Shown: positions 44,207-53,098, counted from the first letter of the stretch. The stretch: 64,000 bases of DNA from JBELHR01 sp042091275 (GCA_042091275.1 JBELHR010000009.1:1-64000); one strand, 5' to 3'. Notes: generated by a model from the sequence alone, not told the origin. Numbers and translations are program-made.

Positions 44207-44866
44207 ATGATTTTAGCGCGAAATATTCACAGATACTTTGGGGATTTACAGGTTTTAAAGGGCGTAGACTTAGAAGTTGAAAAAGGTGAAATTGTCGCGA
44301 TTGTAGGTCCTTCAGGAACCGGTAAAACTACCCTTCTTCAAATCCTTGGAACTCTCGATAAACCGCATAAAAGCAAAGATTACACCCTAGAGATAAACGG
44401 AAAGTCCCTACAAAACCTAGGAGATAAGGATTTAGCTAAGTTTCGAAATCAAGAAATTGGATTTATATTTCAATTTCACCAATTACTACCAGAATTTACA
44501 GCTCTAGAAAATGTTTGTATTCCCGGATTTATAATGGGAAGAAATAAAAATGAAGTCGAATCGGAGGCAAAAGAATTACTCAATTTTCTCGGTCTTGAAA
44601 ACAGATATAGTCACAAGCCTAGCGAATTATCTGGTGGAGAACAACAAAGGGTTGCTGTAGCTAGAGCACTTATCAATAAACCCTCTGTAATTTTTGCAGA
44701 TGAACCATCGGGTAACTTAGATTCCGTTAGCGCGAGTAATTTGCACCAATTATTCTTTAAATTAAGAGAAGAATTTAACCAAACTTTTATCATTATTACG
44801 CATAACGAAGATTTGGCTGCTATGGTGGATAGACAAATAAAGCTCAGCGATGGACAAATCCTATAA
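44207..44866 (+). CDS. LolD-type ABC ATPase (lipoprotein release/MacB-like family)
   Basis: 219 residues, a single nucleotide-binding domain. GPSGTGKTT (Walker A), FIFQFHQLLPEFTALENV (Q loop, LolD-like), LSGGEQQRVAVARAL (signature), VIFADEPSGNLD (Walker B) and IITHNEDLA (H loop). LolD powers LolCE in lipoprotein release from the inner membrane; no permease gene is adjacent. An 8-bp inverted repeat (44178-44185 with 44194-44201) lies just before the ATG. The 3' end overlaps the next gene by 17 bases. Confidence 0.9.
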   Translation: MILARNIHRYFGDLQVLKGVDLEVEKGEIVAIVGPSGTGKTTLLQILGTLDKPHKSKDYTLEINGKSLQNLGDKDLAKFRNQEIGFIFQFHQLLPEFTALENVCIPGFIMGRNKNEVESEAKELLNFLGLENRYSHKPSELSGGEQQRVAVARALINKPSVIFADEPSGNLDSVSASNLHQLFFKLREEFNQTFIIITHNEDLAAMVDRQIKLSDGQIL

Positions 44867-45644
44867 TCCGAAAAGAGTTGGAATAATGAGTGCGATGCGA
44901 GAGGAAATAGACGCATTGATTCAAGAAATGTCGCTGACTCAAAAGGTTAGCTTAGGTGGTAGAACTTTTTACGTCGGAAAATTATTTCGACAAGAAGTAG
45001 TAATTGTTTTCTCTCATTGGGGTAAAGTAGCTGCCAGTATCACAGCCACCCAATTAATAAATAGTTTTGATATCGGTGAGTTGATTTTTACTGGTGTTGC
45101 AGGATCTATTGATTCTAAGGTAAATATTGGGGATTTAGTAGTTGGAAGTGAACTCATTCAGCACGATATGGATGCCAGCCCCCTGTATCCACCTCAAACA
45201 CTACCAGTCATCAACCTCAGAGAATTAGCCACTCAAGATTCGGATAAACTAGAACTAGCTGCAAAAAACACCATAACTACCTTAGCCTCTGAATTAGATT
45301 CAGATATTGTTTCAGAATTCAAACTTCAAAACTCACGTTTACATTCGGGACTTATTTTGACTGGAGATCAATTCGTATCGGATCAAAAGACTGCAGAAAG
45401 CCTAAAACACAAGTTCAAGGAAGCTATCTGTGTGGAGATGGAAGGTGCTGCGGTAGCCCAAGTTTGTCACGCTTATCATATCCCTTTTTCTGTCCTGCGA
45501 ATCATTTCAGATAAAGCGGATGACAATGCAAATATCGATTTCCCAAAATTTGCTAAATATGTCGCATCGGAGATATCCCTAATTTTTTTTAGATATTTAT
45601 TTTCGGCAAGTCAAAATACTTATCTTTGTTCAAATCAGAAGTAA
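44850..45644 (+). CDS. mtnN: 5'-methylthioadenosine/S-adenosylhomocysteine nucleosidase
   Basis: 264 residues from ATG 44850, which overlaps the LolD-type gene by 17 bases. The fold core is KRVGIMSAMREEIDALI, FTGVAGSIDSKVNIGDLVVG, GLILTGDQFV, CVEMEGAAVAQVCH (with the Met-Glu pair that binds the ribose) and LRIISDKADDNAN with the catalytic Asp. It hydrolyses MTA and SAH. The C-terminal tail is slightly longer than in E. coli. An alternative ATG at 44886 would cut into the first strand, so 44850 is preferred. Confidence 0.92.
   Translation: MDKSYNPKRVGIMSAMREEIDALIQEMSLTQKVSLGGRTFYVGKLFRQEVVIVFSHWGKVAASITATQLINSFDIGELIFTGVAGSIDSKVNIGDLVVGSELIQHDMDASPLYPPQTLPVINLRELATQDSDKLELAAKNTITTLASELDSDIVSEFKLQNSRLHSGLILTGDQFVSDQKTAESLKHKFKEAICVEMEGAAVAQVCHAYHIPFSVLRIISDKADDNANIDFPKFAKYVASEISLIFFRYLFSASQNTYLCSNQK
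45621..45628 (+). promoter_or_regulatory. -7 element (TATCTTTG) for the dihydroorotase-like gene
   Basis: An exact TAnnTTTG match inside the 3' end of mtnN, 24 bases before ATG 45653. Confidence 0.45.
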
Positions 45645-45652
45645 ATCTACAG

Positions 45653-46921
45653 ATGAAGCCCACGCTACTAAAAAAAGCACTTATACTGGATCCATCGAGT
45701 CCTTACCATCAGCAAACAAAGGACATTCTTATCGACAGTGGTCAAATTTCCGAAATAAGTGATGAAATAAAAACCAAATCAAACTACGAAATAATTGAAC
45801 TCCCTAATCTTCATGTATCTCCAGGATGGATGGATGCCTCTGTAAGCTTTGGAGAGCCAGGTTTTGAAGAGAGAGAAACCCTAGAGAATGGCTGCCAAAC
45901 CGCTGCTAAAAGTGGGTTTACAGGTATTGCGTTAAATCTAGAAACAGAACCCGTTGGCGATAATCAGTCTACCGTAAATTTTGTTTTGAACAACGCTAAT
46001 TCTTCGGGCTGTGAGATATATCCAATTGCCAATTTGACAAGAGGTGGAAAAGGAGAAGCTCTCGCTGAACTTTTTGATTTGCAATCCGCAGGTGCCATTG
46101 CTTTTGGAGATTATATGTCTCCGATAGAAAATGACTTACTGATGAAAATTGCCATCCAATACGCTCAGAATATTGATGCACTGCTTATCAGTTTCCCAAA
46201 GAACAAAAGTATCTCTGGAGCTGGACTAGTCAACGAAAGTGCCCAAAGTATTCAATTGGGTTTAAAAAGTGAGCCAAATCTGTCTGAAACACTGCAAATT
46301 TCGAGAGATCTTCACTTGTTAGAATATACAGGAGGTAAACTTCATTTTCCTACAATTACTACCAAAGAGTCTGTAGCTCTTATAAAGGCTGCCAAAGAAA
46401 AAGGACTCGATGTCAGTTGTTCCGTAAGTGTACATCACCTCTACTTTGACGATAAAGAACTTTTTGGTTTTGACTCAAATACTAAAGTGAGTCCTCCTTT
46501 GAGAACCGAGGAAGATCGCCAAGCTCTTTTAGATGCATTAAAGAATGGCACCATTGATTTTGTAGTATCCGATCACAGACCAATGGAAATTGAATCCAAA
46601 AAGGTAGCCTATAATGAAGCGGCCTATGGAACTATTGGACTCGAATCGGCCTTTCTCGCTCTAAATACTATAGAACAAATAGACTTAGATCTGTTATTAC
46701 AGAAAATCACAGTAGACCCAAGAAATCGCTTAAAAATTGATAACCCTTCTATTTCGGAGGGAGCCATAGCCAACCTTTCTCTGTTTAATCCAGAAGGAGA
46801 GCTTGAAATTTTTGATAAAAACTCCATAATGAGTTCAAATACAAACTCCATATTCCTAGGAGAAAAACTAAAAGGGATGGTATATGGATCCATTAACCAA
46901 TCCTCTGTTAACCTAAAATAA
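45653..46921 (+). CDS. Dihydroorotase homologue lacking key metal ligands
   Basis: 422 residues, an amidohydrolase fold of dihydroorotase type (VSPGWMDASVSFGEPGFEER, SGFTGIALN, KVSPPLRTEEDRQALLDAL, VSDHRPMEIESKK, GLESAFLAL). The D-x-H-x-H metal motif of active enzymes reads D61-A-S63-V-S65, so both His are Ser. The HCED-type His is also lost (SFPKNKS), while VHHLYF and the catalytic Asp of SDHRP remain. It is probably non-catalytic, like the pseudo-dihydroorotases that support aspartate transcarbamoylase in other bacteria. Similar proteins are usually annotated pyrC in Flavobacteriia. Its stop overlaps the next ATG (TAATG). Confidence 0.75.
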   Translation: MKPTLLKKALILDPSSPYHQQTKDILIDSGQISEISDEIKTKSNYEIIELPNLHVSPGWMDASVSFGEPGFEERETLENGCQTAAKSGFTGIALNLETEPVGDNQSTVNFVLNNANSSGCEIYPIANLTRGGKGEALAELFDLQSAGAIAFGDYMSPIENDLLMKIAIQYAQNIDALLISFPKNKSISGAGLVNESAQSIQLGLKSEPNLSETLQISRDLHLLEYTGGKLHFPTITTKESVALIKAAKEKGLDVSCSVSVHHLYFDDKELFGFDSNTKVSPPLRTEEDRQALLDALKNGTIDFVVSDHRPMEIESKKVAYNEAAYGTIGLESAFLALNTIEQIDLDLLLQKITVDPRNRLKIDNPSISEGAIANLSLFNPEGELEIFDKNSIMSSNTNSIFLGEKLKGMVYGSINQSSVNLK

Positions 46922-47571
46922 TGGCTTTAGAAAAAATTATTCGTCATCCTTCAAAAGAAGGAAATGGCGCCTCTCCCCTATTGATAATGCTTCACGGTTA
47001 CGGGAGTAATGAACAAGACCTTTTCTCATTTGCACCAGAGTTGTCCGATAATCTTAGAATCGTCAGCTTTAGAGCTCCCTATAGTTTAGGTATGGGAGCA
47101 TATGCTTGGTATGCAATCAATTTTGATGCGGATCAAAATAAATTCTCAGATTTAGACCAAGCACGTGAGAGTTTGAACATTTTAAAAGAGGAGATAGATG
47201 CTCTTCAAAAGGAATACGGAAATACAGCGGAGAACACCTTTGTCTTAGGTTTTAGTCAAGGATGCATCTTGAGTCTTGCTTTTGTTCTGAATTATCCGAG
47301 TAAAACACAAAATATAATTGGTCTAAGCGGTTATTTGATGCGAGAATTGGTTCCGAATAATTTAAAAACAGAGGATTTCAAAGAAGTAAAAATCTATAAT
47401 TCTCACGGGACTATGGATCAAGTGATACCAATATCATGGGCACAAAAAACAAAAGCTTTTATGGAAGATTTGCCAATTGATTACTGCTTTGAACAATATC
47501 CTGCAGGACATGGAGTAAATCCTCAAAATTTCTTTTCCTTGCGAAATTGGATTGATGAAAATATTAAATAA
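46921..47571 (+). CDS. Phospholipase/carboxylesterase-type alpha/beta hydrolase (YpfH-like)
   Basis: 216 residues. The nucleophile motif GFSQG (in FVLGFSQGCILSLA), the oxyanion region IMLHGYGSNEQDL, an Asp in TMDQVIP and the catalytic His in PAGHGVNP are all present, as in the phospholipase/carboxylesterase family. It is a cytoplasmic esterase; the substrate is unknown. It is coupled to the preceding dihydroorotase-like gene by a one-base overlap and converges with the PhnP-like gene, 8-base overlap. Confidence 0.88.
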   Translation: MALEKIIRHPSKEGNGASPLLIMLHGYGSNEQDLFSFAPELSDNLRIVSFRAPYSLGMGAYAWYAINFDADQNKFSDLDQARESLNILKEEIDALQKEYGNTAENTFVLGFSQGCILSLAFVLNYPSKTQNIIGLSGYLMRELVPNNLKTEDFKEVKIYNSHGTMDQVIPISWAQKTKAFMEDLPIDYCFEQYPAGHGVNPQNFFSLRNWIDENIK

Positions 47572-48331
47572 CTATTTCTAAGTTATCATAAGCCAAATAG
47601 ACATCTTTGGGAAGTTTCTCAGAAATTTCCTGATGCATCCCAAATAAATGACTGATATGGGTGAAATAGGTTTTTTTAGGTTTGATTTTTTCCACTAAAC
47701 TCAAGGCTTCCTCTAAGTTTAAGTGGGTGGAATGAGGAGATTCACGCAGACAACTTAGAACGAGAACATCTAATCCCTGAAGTTTTTCTAATTCCTCGTC
47801 CGAGATGAATTTGACATCAGTCAAATAGGCTAAACCACCAACTCTATAGCCTAAAATTGGAAGATTACCATGTGCGATTTGTATCGGAATAACTTTTAGG
47901 TCTCCAATCTCTAGATTTTGATTTTTTACTTCAATTGGGTTTACCGAAGCTGCTCCTGGGTACCTATTGGTTTTGGTGAAAATATAGGCATAGCGCTCCT
48001 CTAAACTTTTTAAAACTCGCTTTAGACCATATATATCCAATGCTCCTTGGCGAAAACAATAGGGCCGAATATCATCTAAACCTGCAATGTGATCGCTGTG
48101 CTCGTGAGTAAATAAGATGGCATCTAACCTAGGTTTTGGGTTCTTGAGTAACTGCATCCGAAAGTCAGGACCGCAATCTACTAACAAAATGGTCTCTTCA
48201 GACTCTATAACGACAGAGCACCGCAATCTCGAATCTTTGGGGTCTTGGGAATCTCCCACTGGATGGTCACTCAACAACATTGGAACCCCCACAGAGGTAC
48301 CCGTTCCTAAAAAAGTTAGTTTCAATTTCAT
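47564..48331 (-). CDS. MBL-fold hydrolase, PhnP-like
   Basis: 255 residues. FLGTGTSVGVPML at the start, LLVDCGPDFRMQL, and the metal motif FTHEHSDHIAGLDDI (HxHxDH), then AHGNLPILGYRVG, YLTDVKFI and FTHISHLFGMH supply further ligands. This is the pattern of PhnP (phosphoribosyl cyclic phosphate phosphodiesterase) and related RNase Z-like hydrolases. No phosphonate genes are nearby, so the physiological substrate is uncertain. Its 3' end overlaps the convergent esterase gene. Confidence 0.87.
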   Translation of the reverse strand: MKLKLTFLGTGTSVGVPMLLSDHPVGDSQDPKDSRLRCSVVIESEETILLVDCGPDFRMQLLKNPKPRLDAILFTHEHSDHIAGLDDIRPYCFRQGALDIYGLKRVLKSLEERYAYIFTKTNRYPGAASVNPIEVKNQNLEIGDLKVIPIQIAHGNLPILGYRVGGLAYLTDVKFISDEELEKLQGLDVLVLSCLRESPHSTHLNLEEALSLVEKIKPKKTYFTHISHLFGMHQEISEKLPKDVYLAYDNLEIVI

Positions 48332-48392
48332 GCAAAGCCTTTGTACACTTCAAAAATAAGCTATAAATCAAAAAAATCCTATCGAAATTTAC

Positions 48393-48400
48393 TACATTTG
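48393..48400 (+). promoter_or_regulatory. -7 element (TACATTTG) for the conserved unknown gene
   Basis: An exact TAnnTTTG match 23 bases before ATG 48424. Confidence 0.5.
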
Positions 48401-48423
48401 TAATATAACCATCGATCATAATT

Positions 48424-49875
48424 ATGGCAGTTACTCTAAAGGGAGATAAGGAGTTTAGTATCATTCCAACAATTAAGAATAAGGCTTTACGAATTAACCT
48501 CAATAATCATATTTACGGAACCTTCTCCGAAATTGGAGCAGGTCAAGAAACCGTTCGAAACTTTTTCCGAGCGGGAGGAGCCTCTGGAACTATTGCAAAA
48601 GCCATGAGCGCATATGACAAAGACTTCTCGGATGCCATTTATGGTATTGAAGAAGATCGCAGGTATGTAACGGAAAGTAGGTTAAAAAAGATGCTTCGCT
48701 ATGAAATCGATATTATCGAGGAGCGTCTGAGCAGAAAAAAACACGCAGATAAAATTTTCTTTAGTTACGCCAATACAGTTACCACAATTGACTTTGCAAA
48801 AAAATTCAAAGGACACGGTTGGGTGGGAATTCGTTTCCAGTTAGATCCTTTGGAGGATTATAACGAAATTGTATTGCATTTGAGATTTAAAGAGACAGAT
48901 GCAAAACTACAACAAGAAACACTCGGTAAGTTAGGAGTTAACTTGATATACGGTGCATTCTATCTCAATGACAACCCAAAAGAACTTTTAAAGTCATTTT
49001 ACAATCACATCGAGAAAGATCAGTTAGAGATCGATATGATCAACTTTTCAGGACCGAGATTTACTTATGTTGACAACAGACTTATGAGTTTACAATTGGT
49101 CAAAAATGAAATGACCAATGCGGTAATGTTCGGTGCAGATGGAAACAACCAATTACCCGCCCAAGAATTATACAAAAAGAACATCTTGGCGCTTAGAGGA
49201 AGTTTTAGACCAGTTACTAAGGTCAATATGGATATGTTTAAACTGTCCAAAGACCTCTTTTTAAAGACCAACAAAGTAGATCCAGACAATACAAAAATTA
49301 TTTTTGAGATCACCCTTGCCAATCTAAGGGCAGAAGGAGAAATTAATGAGCGAGACTTTTTAGACAGAGCGGAATTACTTTCTTCTTTGGGTCAAAGCGT
49401 AATGATTTCAAACTTCCAAGAATATTATAAATTAGTGGAGTACTTCTCTGAATTCACTAAGGAGAGAATGGGTCTTGCTATGGGAGTTTACAGTTTGATT
49501 CAAATTTTTGACGAACGCTATTACAGAGATTTAAGTGGTGGTATTCTGGAAGCCTTCGGAAAACTATTTTACAAAGATCTCAAGATATATATGTATCCTT
49601 TAAAAGACGAAGATCGATTAATCACAAGTGACAATCTCGAGGTTCATCCGCGTATGAAGGAGCTTTACAAGTTCTTCAAACACAATGGAAAGTTAATTGA
49701 TCTCACTGGGTTTGATGAAGGGAATTTAGACGTCTTCTCGCGAAAAGTCCTCAAGATGATCAAGAGCGGCGAAGAGGGTTGGGAGTCTATGCTTCCGGAG
49801 GGAATTTCAGACACGATAAAAACCAATCGCCTTTTTGGATACAAAAAGAAAAGAACGATTACCTTAAAAGAATAA
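48424..49875 (+). CDS. Conserved cytoplasmic protein of unknown function
   Basis: 483 residues without signal peptide or membrane segments. It looks like an alpha/beta globular enzyme-sized protein: FSEIGAGQETVRNFFRAGGA at the N-terminus (a Gly-rich loop that could bind a phosphate), HGWVGIRFQ, DMINFSGPRFTYVDNRLMSLQL, VMFGADGNNQLPAQEL and KRTITLKE at the end. I do not recognise the family and assign no function. It is monocistronic with a clear promoter and a strong terminator. Confidence 0.85.
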   Translation: MAVTLKGDKEFSIIPTIKNKALRINLNNHIYGTFSEIGAGQETVRNFFRAGGASGTIAKAMSAYDKDFSDAIYGIEEDRRYVTESRLKKMLRYEIDIIEERLSRKKHADKIFFSYANTVTTIDFAKKFKGHGWVGIRFQLDPLEDYNEIVLHLRFKETDAKLQQETLGKLGVNLIYGAFYLNDNPKELLKSFYNHIEKDQLEIDMINFSGPRFTYVDNRLMSLQLVKNEMTNAVMFGADGNNQLPAQELYKKNILALRGSFRPVTKVNMDMFKLSKDLFLKTNKVDPDNTKIIFEITLANLRAEGEINERDFLDRAELLSSLGQSVMISNFQEYYKLVEYFSEFTKERMGLAMGVYSLIQIFDERYYRDLSGGILEAFGKLFYKDLKIYMYPLKDEDRLITSDNLEVHPRMKELYKFFKHNGKLIDLTGFDEGNLDVFSRKVLKMIKSGEEGWESMLPEGISDTIKTNRLFGYKKKRTITLKE

Positions 49876-49880
49876 ATACA

Positions 49881-49909
49881 AATCCTGAGCTTCGCTCAGG
49901 ATTTTTTTT
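49881..49909 (+). terminator. Intrinsic terminator
   Basis: AATCCTGAGC-TTC-GCTCAGGATT with T8, directly after the conserved unknown gene. Confidence 0.9.
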
Positions 49910-49964
49910 GCCCTCTATTAAACCAATTAGATTAACTTGAGTCTTAAAGGAAGAAATCAATATT

Positions 49965-50561
49965 TTGGAAGAAAAACTGTTATTGGCAAAACTCAAAGAT
50001 CCAGAAGAGATTCACCGAGCTTTTCCGATTCTTATTAATCTGCACAAAGAGCGCTTGTATTGGCATATCAGACGTATGGTCTACCGTCATGAGGACGCAG
50101 ATGATTTGCTCCAAGACACCTTTGTTAAAGTCTATCGAAATATCGACAAATTCAAAGAGGAGAGCAGTCTATTTTCCTGGATGTACAGAATTGCCACAAA
50201 TGAGACTTTGACTTTTTTAAAAAAAGAGGCACGCATCAAAAAAATTGACGACAACGAATTTATCGAAAAAAGAGTTCAAGCACTAGAACACGATGAATTA
50301 TACACCGGTGATCGCATTAGTTTAATGCTTCAAAAAGCCATTAGTATTTTACCCGAAAAGCAGCGATTAGTATTTAATATGAAGTATTTTGAAGATCTAA
50401 CTTACAAACAGATTTCCTCGATTTTAGAGCAGTCTGAAGGCGGATTAAAAGCAAACTATTTTCATGCGGTAACGAAAATTAAAGCCTATTTTAAAACTCG
50501 GGATTGGTTGGATAACACAGAGATTTTAGAACTTGACAAGAGAGAAAATGAAAAGAGATGA
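49965..50561 (+). CDS. ECF-type RNA polymerase sigma factor
   Basis: 198 residues from a TTG start, with an AAAGGA Shine-Dalgarno-like sequence before it. Region 2 (IRRMVYRHEDADDLLQDTFVKVYRN, then FSWMYRIATNETL) and region 4 (LPEKQRLVFNMKYFEDLTYKQI) are clear. No C-terminal extension is present. It directs transcription of an envelope- or stress-response regulon. The next gene overlaps its end and encodes a one-helix membrane protein, the arrangement expected for a sigma/anti-sigma pair, followed by a Spy-like periplasmic protein. Confidence 0.92.
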   Translation: MEEKLLLAKLKDPEEIHRAFPILINLHKERLYWHIRRMVYRHEDADDLLQDTFVKVYRNIDKFKEESSLFSWMYRIATNETLTFLKKEARIKKIDDNEFIEKRVQALEHDELYTGDRISLMLQKAISILPEKQRLVFNMKYFEDLTYKQISSILEQSEGGLKANYFHAVTKIKAYFKTRDWLDNTEILELDKRENEKR

Positions 50562-50982
50562 TTTCAAAATAAAATCGGGATACTTTGAGGACTTGGAAGG
50601 AGAAATCCTGTCAAAAATAGCTTTGGATCAAAAACAAGATTTTAGTGTACCAAAATCTTATTTTGAGGATTTAGACCATAAAATTGAAAAGAAACTCAAA
50701 CAGAAAAACACGAAAATTATTACGCTACCAAAGCTAATTGGTGTCGCCGCCTCTATTGCTATTGCAGCGGTAGTATTTTGGCCAAGTTCTGTACTTGTTG
50801 AGGATTTTGATTTAAATACAAATATCGCTTATCTAAATGAGGAAGATTTTGAATCTTATAGCCAAGAAATTTACAGCAGTATAGATTTGAGTGGACAGAC
50901 CTTCGATTTGAGTTTAGACAACCTAAACGAGGATGAAGTTTATTTGACAGAGGAATTAATAGAAGAATTATACAATGAATAA
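50548..50982 (+). CDS. Putative anti-sigma factor with one membrane helix
   Basis: 144 residues. The cytoplasmic N-terminus carries two copies of a YFEDL repeat (SGYFEDLEGEILSKI and KSYFEDLDHKIEKKL). One membrane helix follows near residues 70-90 (LIGVAASIAIAAVVFWP), then an acidic C-terminal tail. The role is inferred from topology and from overlap with the sigma gene (14 bases). It lacks a recognisable zinc-binding anti-sigma domain. It overlaps the next gene by 8 bases. Confidence 0.6.
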   Translation: MKRDDFKIKSGYFEDLEGEILSKIALDQKQDFSVPKSYFEDLDHKIEKKLKQKNTKIITLPKLIGVAASIAIAAVVFWPSSVLVEDFDLNTNIAYLNEEDFESYSQEIYSSIDLSGQTFDLSLDNLNEDEVYLTEELIEELYNE

Positions 50983-51460
50983 AAACAGATTAAAAGTCAA
51001 GAGTTCAATTGTGTTTGTGATGCTACTTAGCTTAAGTCTAGGATTGCGCGCCCAAGAAAAAAGATACGATAAAATAAAGGCTCTCAAAGTTGGATTTATT
51101 ACCGAACAACTTCAACTAACCGCAGATCAAGCGGAAGTATTTTGGCCCATATACAATGAGGCAGATAACAGTAGAAGACGAATACGACGGGAATTATCTC
51201 AAGTTTATTCCGAGATCAGATCATCTCAAAATGAAGGGGAACTCAGCGAGGAAAAATCCAAAATGCTTTGGAAGTCTATTCAAAAATTAAAATCGAAAGA
51301 ACAGGCTCAAAATGAAAGCTATCAGGAAACAATCAGCCAGGAGTTCGGATTTAAGATGCTGACCCAACTCCTAGTTGCCGAAAGAGATTTTAACGCCCGT
51401 TTAGTAAGGCGGATGGGAAACCAAAGAAATAAAAGCGATTCCAAAAAAAAGCGACCCTGA
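50975..51460 (+). CDS. Spy/CpxP-like periplasmic protein (sensor-type partner of ECF sigma factor)
   Basis: 161 residues. The signal peptide ends near residue 26 (LRAQ). The mature part is all-helical and highly charged, with LQLTADQAEVFWPIYNEAD, the LTxxQ-type motif of Spy/CpxP proteins, and a basic C-terminus. In Flavobacteriia such genes follow ECF sigma/anti-sigma pairs and are annotated as sensors. A periplasmic chaperone-like role is possible. The TGA stop lies in the loop of the terminator hairpin. Confidence 0.75.
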   Translation: MNKNRLKVKSSIVFVMLLSLSLGLRAQEKRYDKIKALKVGFITEQLQLTADQAEVFWPIYNEADNSRRRIRRELSQVYSEIRSSQNEGELSEEKSKMLWKSIQKLKSKEQAQNESYQETISQEFGFKMLTQLLVAERDFNARLVRRMGNQRNKSDSKKKRP

Positions 51461-51474
51461 GGTCGCTTTTTTTT
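51443..51474. terminator. Bidirectional terminator with stop codon in its loop
   Basis: GCGACC-CTGA-GGTCGC (51451-51466) with A8 and T8 flanks. The Spy-like gene's TGA (51458-51460) is the loop, and the convergent ABC-F gene's stop sits in the T-run. Confidence 0.9.
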
Positions 51475-53098
51475 AATTGTACATTTTCTCTCTTAACTCT
51501 TTCACCTTAGGATCGGACAAATACTCGTCAAAGCTCAAATATCTATCTATTATTCCCGATGGAGTAATCTCTATAATACGGTTTGCGACAGTTTGCAAAA
51601 ATTCGTGATCGTGAGTAGATAAAAGTACCGTACCCTTGAATAGTTTCAAGCCATTGTTAAAAGACTGAATAGATTCTAGGTCCAAGTGGTTGGTCGGTTC
51701 GTCCAACATCAAAACATTGGCTCTTTTCATCATCATACGAGAAGTCATACATCTCACCTTTTCTCCTCCAGAGAGAACATCACACTTTTTAAGGGCCTCT
51801 TCTCCACTAAAAATCATCTTACCGAGAAATCCTCTAAGGTGGACTTCCTCTCTCTCCTCTTCGGTCTGAGCGTATTGTCTTAGCCAATCTACAAGGTTCA
51901 ATTCACTATTTGTAAAAAAACTTGCATTGTCCAAAGGCAAATAAGACTGAGTAGTCGTGACCCCCCATTTAAAACTACCCGTATCCGGTTCGATATGACC
52001 GTTTAAAATTTCGTAAAAAGCAGTTACTGCCTTTGAGTTTTTGGAAATTACAGCGACCTTATCTCCTTTATTCAGGTTGATGAAAATATCTTTAAAAAGT
52101 AACTCTCCATCGCTAGAGTAAGATAAATTATCTACTTCCAAAATCTGATCTCCAGCTTCTCTATCGCGCTCAAAAAAGATGGCAGGATAGCGACGTGAGG
52201 AAGGTTTGATCTGATCAACATTTAATTTTTCAATCATTTTCTTACGAGAAGTAGCTTGTTTGGATTTGGCTACATTGGCAGAAAATCTTCTTACAAATTC
52301 TTCCAATTCTTTCTTTTTGTCCTCTGCTTTCTTATTCTGTTGCGCTCTCTGCTTTGCAGCTAATTGACTAGATTCATACCAAAAGGTGTAATTACCTGAG
52401 TAGTGAGTGATTTTACCAAAATCAATATCTGAGATATGGGTGCAAACTGCATCTAAAAAGTGACGGTCATGGGAAACCACAATAACCGTATTATCGTAAT
52501 TTGCTAGAAAGTTTTCCAACCAAGATATTGTTTCAAAATCCAAATCATTGGTAGGCTCATCCATAATCAAAACATCCGGGCTTCCAAACAACGCTTGAGC
52601 CAAGAGTACTCTCACTTTGGATTTACCATCCAATTCCGACATTAAGCTGTAATGCATATCCTCTTTGATCCCGAGAGAAGATAAAAGTGTTGCTGCATCG
52701 CTATCTGCAGTCCAACCTCCCATTTCTTCGTATACAATACCCAAATCACCAGCTCGAACACCATCAGCTTCCGAAAAATCAGGCTTTGCGTAGATAGCAT
52801 CCATTTCATTCTTTATTTCAAAAAGCTTTTTATTTCCTCTCAAAACGGTTTCAATTACCGAAAACTCGTCAAAAGCAAAGTGATTTTGCTCCAAAACAGA
52901 CATTCTCTTTCCAGGTTCTAAACTGACACCACCTGATGTAGGATCCATCTTCCCTGCAATAATTTTGAGAAAAGTAGACTTACCTGCACCATTGGCTCCA
53001 ATAATACCATAGCAATTACCCTGTACGAATTTGGTGTTTACCTCATCAAATAAAACCCGCTTTCCAAATTGAACCGAAAGGTTTGAAACTGTTAACAT
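51473..53098 (-). CDS. ABC-F family ATPase (YbiT type), second Walker A degenerate
   Basis: 541 residues with two nucleotide-binding domains and no membrane part. Domain 1 has an intact Walker A (GANGAGKST, about 34-42), a LMSELDGKSKVRVLLAQAL signature without LSGG, and LIMDEPTNDLD. The YbiT-type linker follows (RFSANVAKSKQATSRKKMIE). In domain 2 the Walker A position reads ISKNSKAVTAFYEI (about 351-364) with no GxxGxGK, although LSGGEKVR and LMLDEPTNHLD are intact. ABC-F proteins act on the ribosomal E site. Whether domain 2 binds ATP is doubtful. It is convergent with the sigma operon. Confidence 0.9.
   Translation of the reverse strand: MLTVSNLSVQFGKRVLFDEVNTKFVQGNCYGIIGANGAGKSTFLKIIAGKMDPTSGGVSLEPGKRMSVLEQNHFAFDEFSVIETVLRGNKKLFEIKNEMDAIYAKPDFSEADGVRAGDLGIVYEEMGGWTADSDAATLLSSLGIKEDMHYSLMSELDGKSKVRVLLAQALFGSPDVLIMDEPTNDLDFETISWLENFLANYDNTVIVVSHDRHFLDAVCTHISDIDFGKITHYSGNYTFWYESSQLAAKQRAQQNKKAEDKKKELEEFVRRFSANVAKSKQATSRKKMIEKLNVDQIKPSSRRYPAIFFERDREAGDQILEVDNLSYSSDGELLFKDIFINLNKGDKVAVISKNSKAVTAFYEILNGHIEPDTGSFKWGVTTTQSYLPLDNASFFTNSELNLVDWLRQYAQTEEEREEVHLRGFLGKMIFSGEEALKKCDVLSGGEKVRCMTSRMMMKRANVLMLDEPTNHLDLESIQSFNNGLKLFKGTVLLSTHDHEFLQTVANRIIEITPSGIIDRYLSFDEYLSDPKVKELREKMYN

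Noticed and set aside
48391..48403. Second S24 operator before the conserved unknown gene (ACTACATTTGTAAT)
   Set aside because: It has the wrong length and centre and imperfect arms. The TACATTTG in it is better explained as the -7 element.
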